Of a stretch of 60,000 nucleotides of DNA, positions 58,939 through 60,000 are shown one piece after another. The stretch is taken from positions 9,364,001 through 9,424,000 of the forward strand of contig NC_079878.1 of the NCBI RefSeq assembly GCF_029227915.1. Reading direction: 5' to 3'. This DNA is from Hydractinia symbiolongicarpus. Its lineage: Eukaryota; Cnidaria; Hydrozoa; Anthoathecata; Hydractiniidae. Within the stretch, counting starts at the first letter, position 1. Every line of letters begins with the position of its first letter. Under the pieces are notes generated by a model. That model was not told where the DNA came from, did not search any database, and saw nothing but the letters and a program-made list of their open reading frames with translations. The position numbers were made by a program, and so were the translations under genes.

Positions 58939-60000
58939 ATTCAAATCGAAAGACGAACCCTCTGATCTCTGATATCAATATGTCAAATCTCCTACTTTTT
59001 CAGTGTCAGACGTCGTAAGATACAATATAATGAAACTTTTACTAGAAGCGGATTTTAAACACACTCTCCTTTGAAGTCAAGAAGCTCAATTGCTCTTCAC
59101 TCCATGTCGCTATATAGTTTACAATTCAAGTCGATCTTTACTCAATCACAACTTCATTTATGGTATCACATAAGCAGATTTAAAGAGAACAAAGATTGAT
59201 TTCCATATCTTGACTGCATGTAAAGTATAATTACTTAATTCCTGTGAGATTATGAACCATACATGGCGTATGGACGCTACGTAACAGTACGGTGGACCTT
59301 TATAATGGAAATATAATCTTAATTTTCTTGTCAACTAAGTTATTATTAATTTGAATGATTTCTTAAAGAAGGACAAATTAGAGATTAAAGTTACGATAGT
59401 TTTTAATAATTCGATTAAAAATGAGGGAAAGTGATAAAAAACTAACTCTCCAGTATGAAGAAAGTAATAGATTTACTTTTATTTTTTTGATGGTAAAGTT
59501 AAAACCTTTAAATGCCAATCGAGGACTTTTAGGAGGATGGATCGGATAAACATATTATTAATTTATCGGATAAGATTACAAAATATAATTGGTACTATAT
59601 TCTTTTTTGATAGCATGCTGAGATTTTCAGACAGTTTGAATATTGCCAAGTAATTATATTAATATTATTTGACTTAAAAAATAGGCACGGAGGAGGGTGT
59701 TTTTTTTTTAAAAAAAAGGTCACAAGAAACAGGAACGTAGAGTGTATGGACGTGTTTTTTCTTGACTGTGCGAAAAGTGGAGATTTCTATATCTCTCACT
59801 TAATCTAAAATATCGTAGCAGTCTCTAAATCCAAGAAGAATTCCATTTTAATGGCGAATTAAGATAAGATTTTTCTTTTAAAATATGAAAATTAGAGTTT
59901 TATATGATAAGTAGACTGAGAGAAAATTACGTCTAAAGTCAGGAGTAGTTTAAGATACGTTTTAGTCCTTAGCTGCAAAGATAAAAAAAGTCATCTTAAT
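58939..60000. other. Right-hand flank, upstream of CML-A
   Basis: About 1 kb of AT-rich DNA with no supported gene. It should contain the 5' UTR and promoter of CML-A if that gene is expressed, but no confident element is seen. Confidence 0.35.

Noticed and set aside
58582-58944. Val/Leu/Cys-rich minus frames
   Set aside because: Translation of a CAA/ACG triplet tract lying in the first intron of CML-A.

Overview
This is an AT-rich nuclear DNA window from an animal. Five spliced protein-coding loci can be assembled by eye from GT-AG boundaries and reading-frame phase. The set (a TRAF adaptor, LIN9, dystrobrevin and a cluster of calmodulin-like genes), the low GC content and the crowded short transposons suggest a non-bilaterian metazoan. 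A cnidarian, possibly a hydrozoan, is the most likely host; this is inference, since no search was possible.

Layout. 1-1518 (minus): 5' part of a LINE-type retrotransposon ORF with a 2A-like motif, a PHD finger and an APE-type endonuclease, running off the left edge. 2566-5484 (plus): a five-exon TRAF gene of 557 aa. 5485-11392: intergenic, with a Helitron end and a tRNA-derived SINE. 11403-15734 (plus): LIN9, five exons, 581 aa, with a 10-copy minisatellite starting exactly on one exon/intron junction. 15735-33745: about 18 kb without a recognisable gene, holding transposon remnants, a 21-bp minisatellite at three sites and two segmental duplications. 33760-47401 (plus): dystrobrevin, 20 coding exons, 646 aa, plus an alternative last exon giving a 532-aa form. 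48883-58938 (minus): a tandem cluster of calmodulin-like genes. One is complete (145 aa), one is complete but with an uncertain start (152 aa), and one N-lobe unit is orphaned. The large intron of the middle gene contains a roughly 1.9-kb transposon with inverted arrays of 21-bp subterminal repeats and integrase-like remnants. 58939-60000: no gene seen.

The genes do not form a pathway. TRAF acts in receptor signalling, LIN9 in MuvB cell-cycle transcription, dystrobrevin in the membrane-associated dystrophin complex, and the calmodulin-like proteins in calcium sensing. Shared features are small terminal exons, introns directly after the ATG in the calmodulin-like genes, and a 3' splice acceptor 10-46 nt before the ATG in TRAF, LIN9 and dystrobrevin. 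The last point fits either 5'-UTR introns or spliced-leader addition.

Most remarkable: the paralogous calmodulin-like cluster with conserved exon lengths, the donor-site minisatellite in LIN9, the transposon with inverted subterminal arrays, and a perfect 27-bp hairpin in a dystrobrevin intron.
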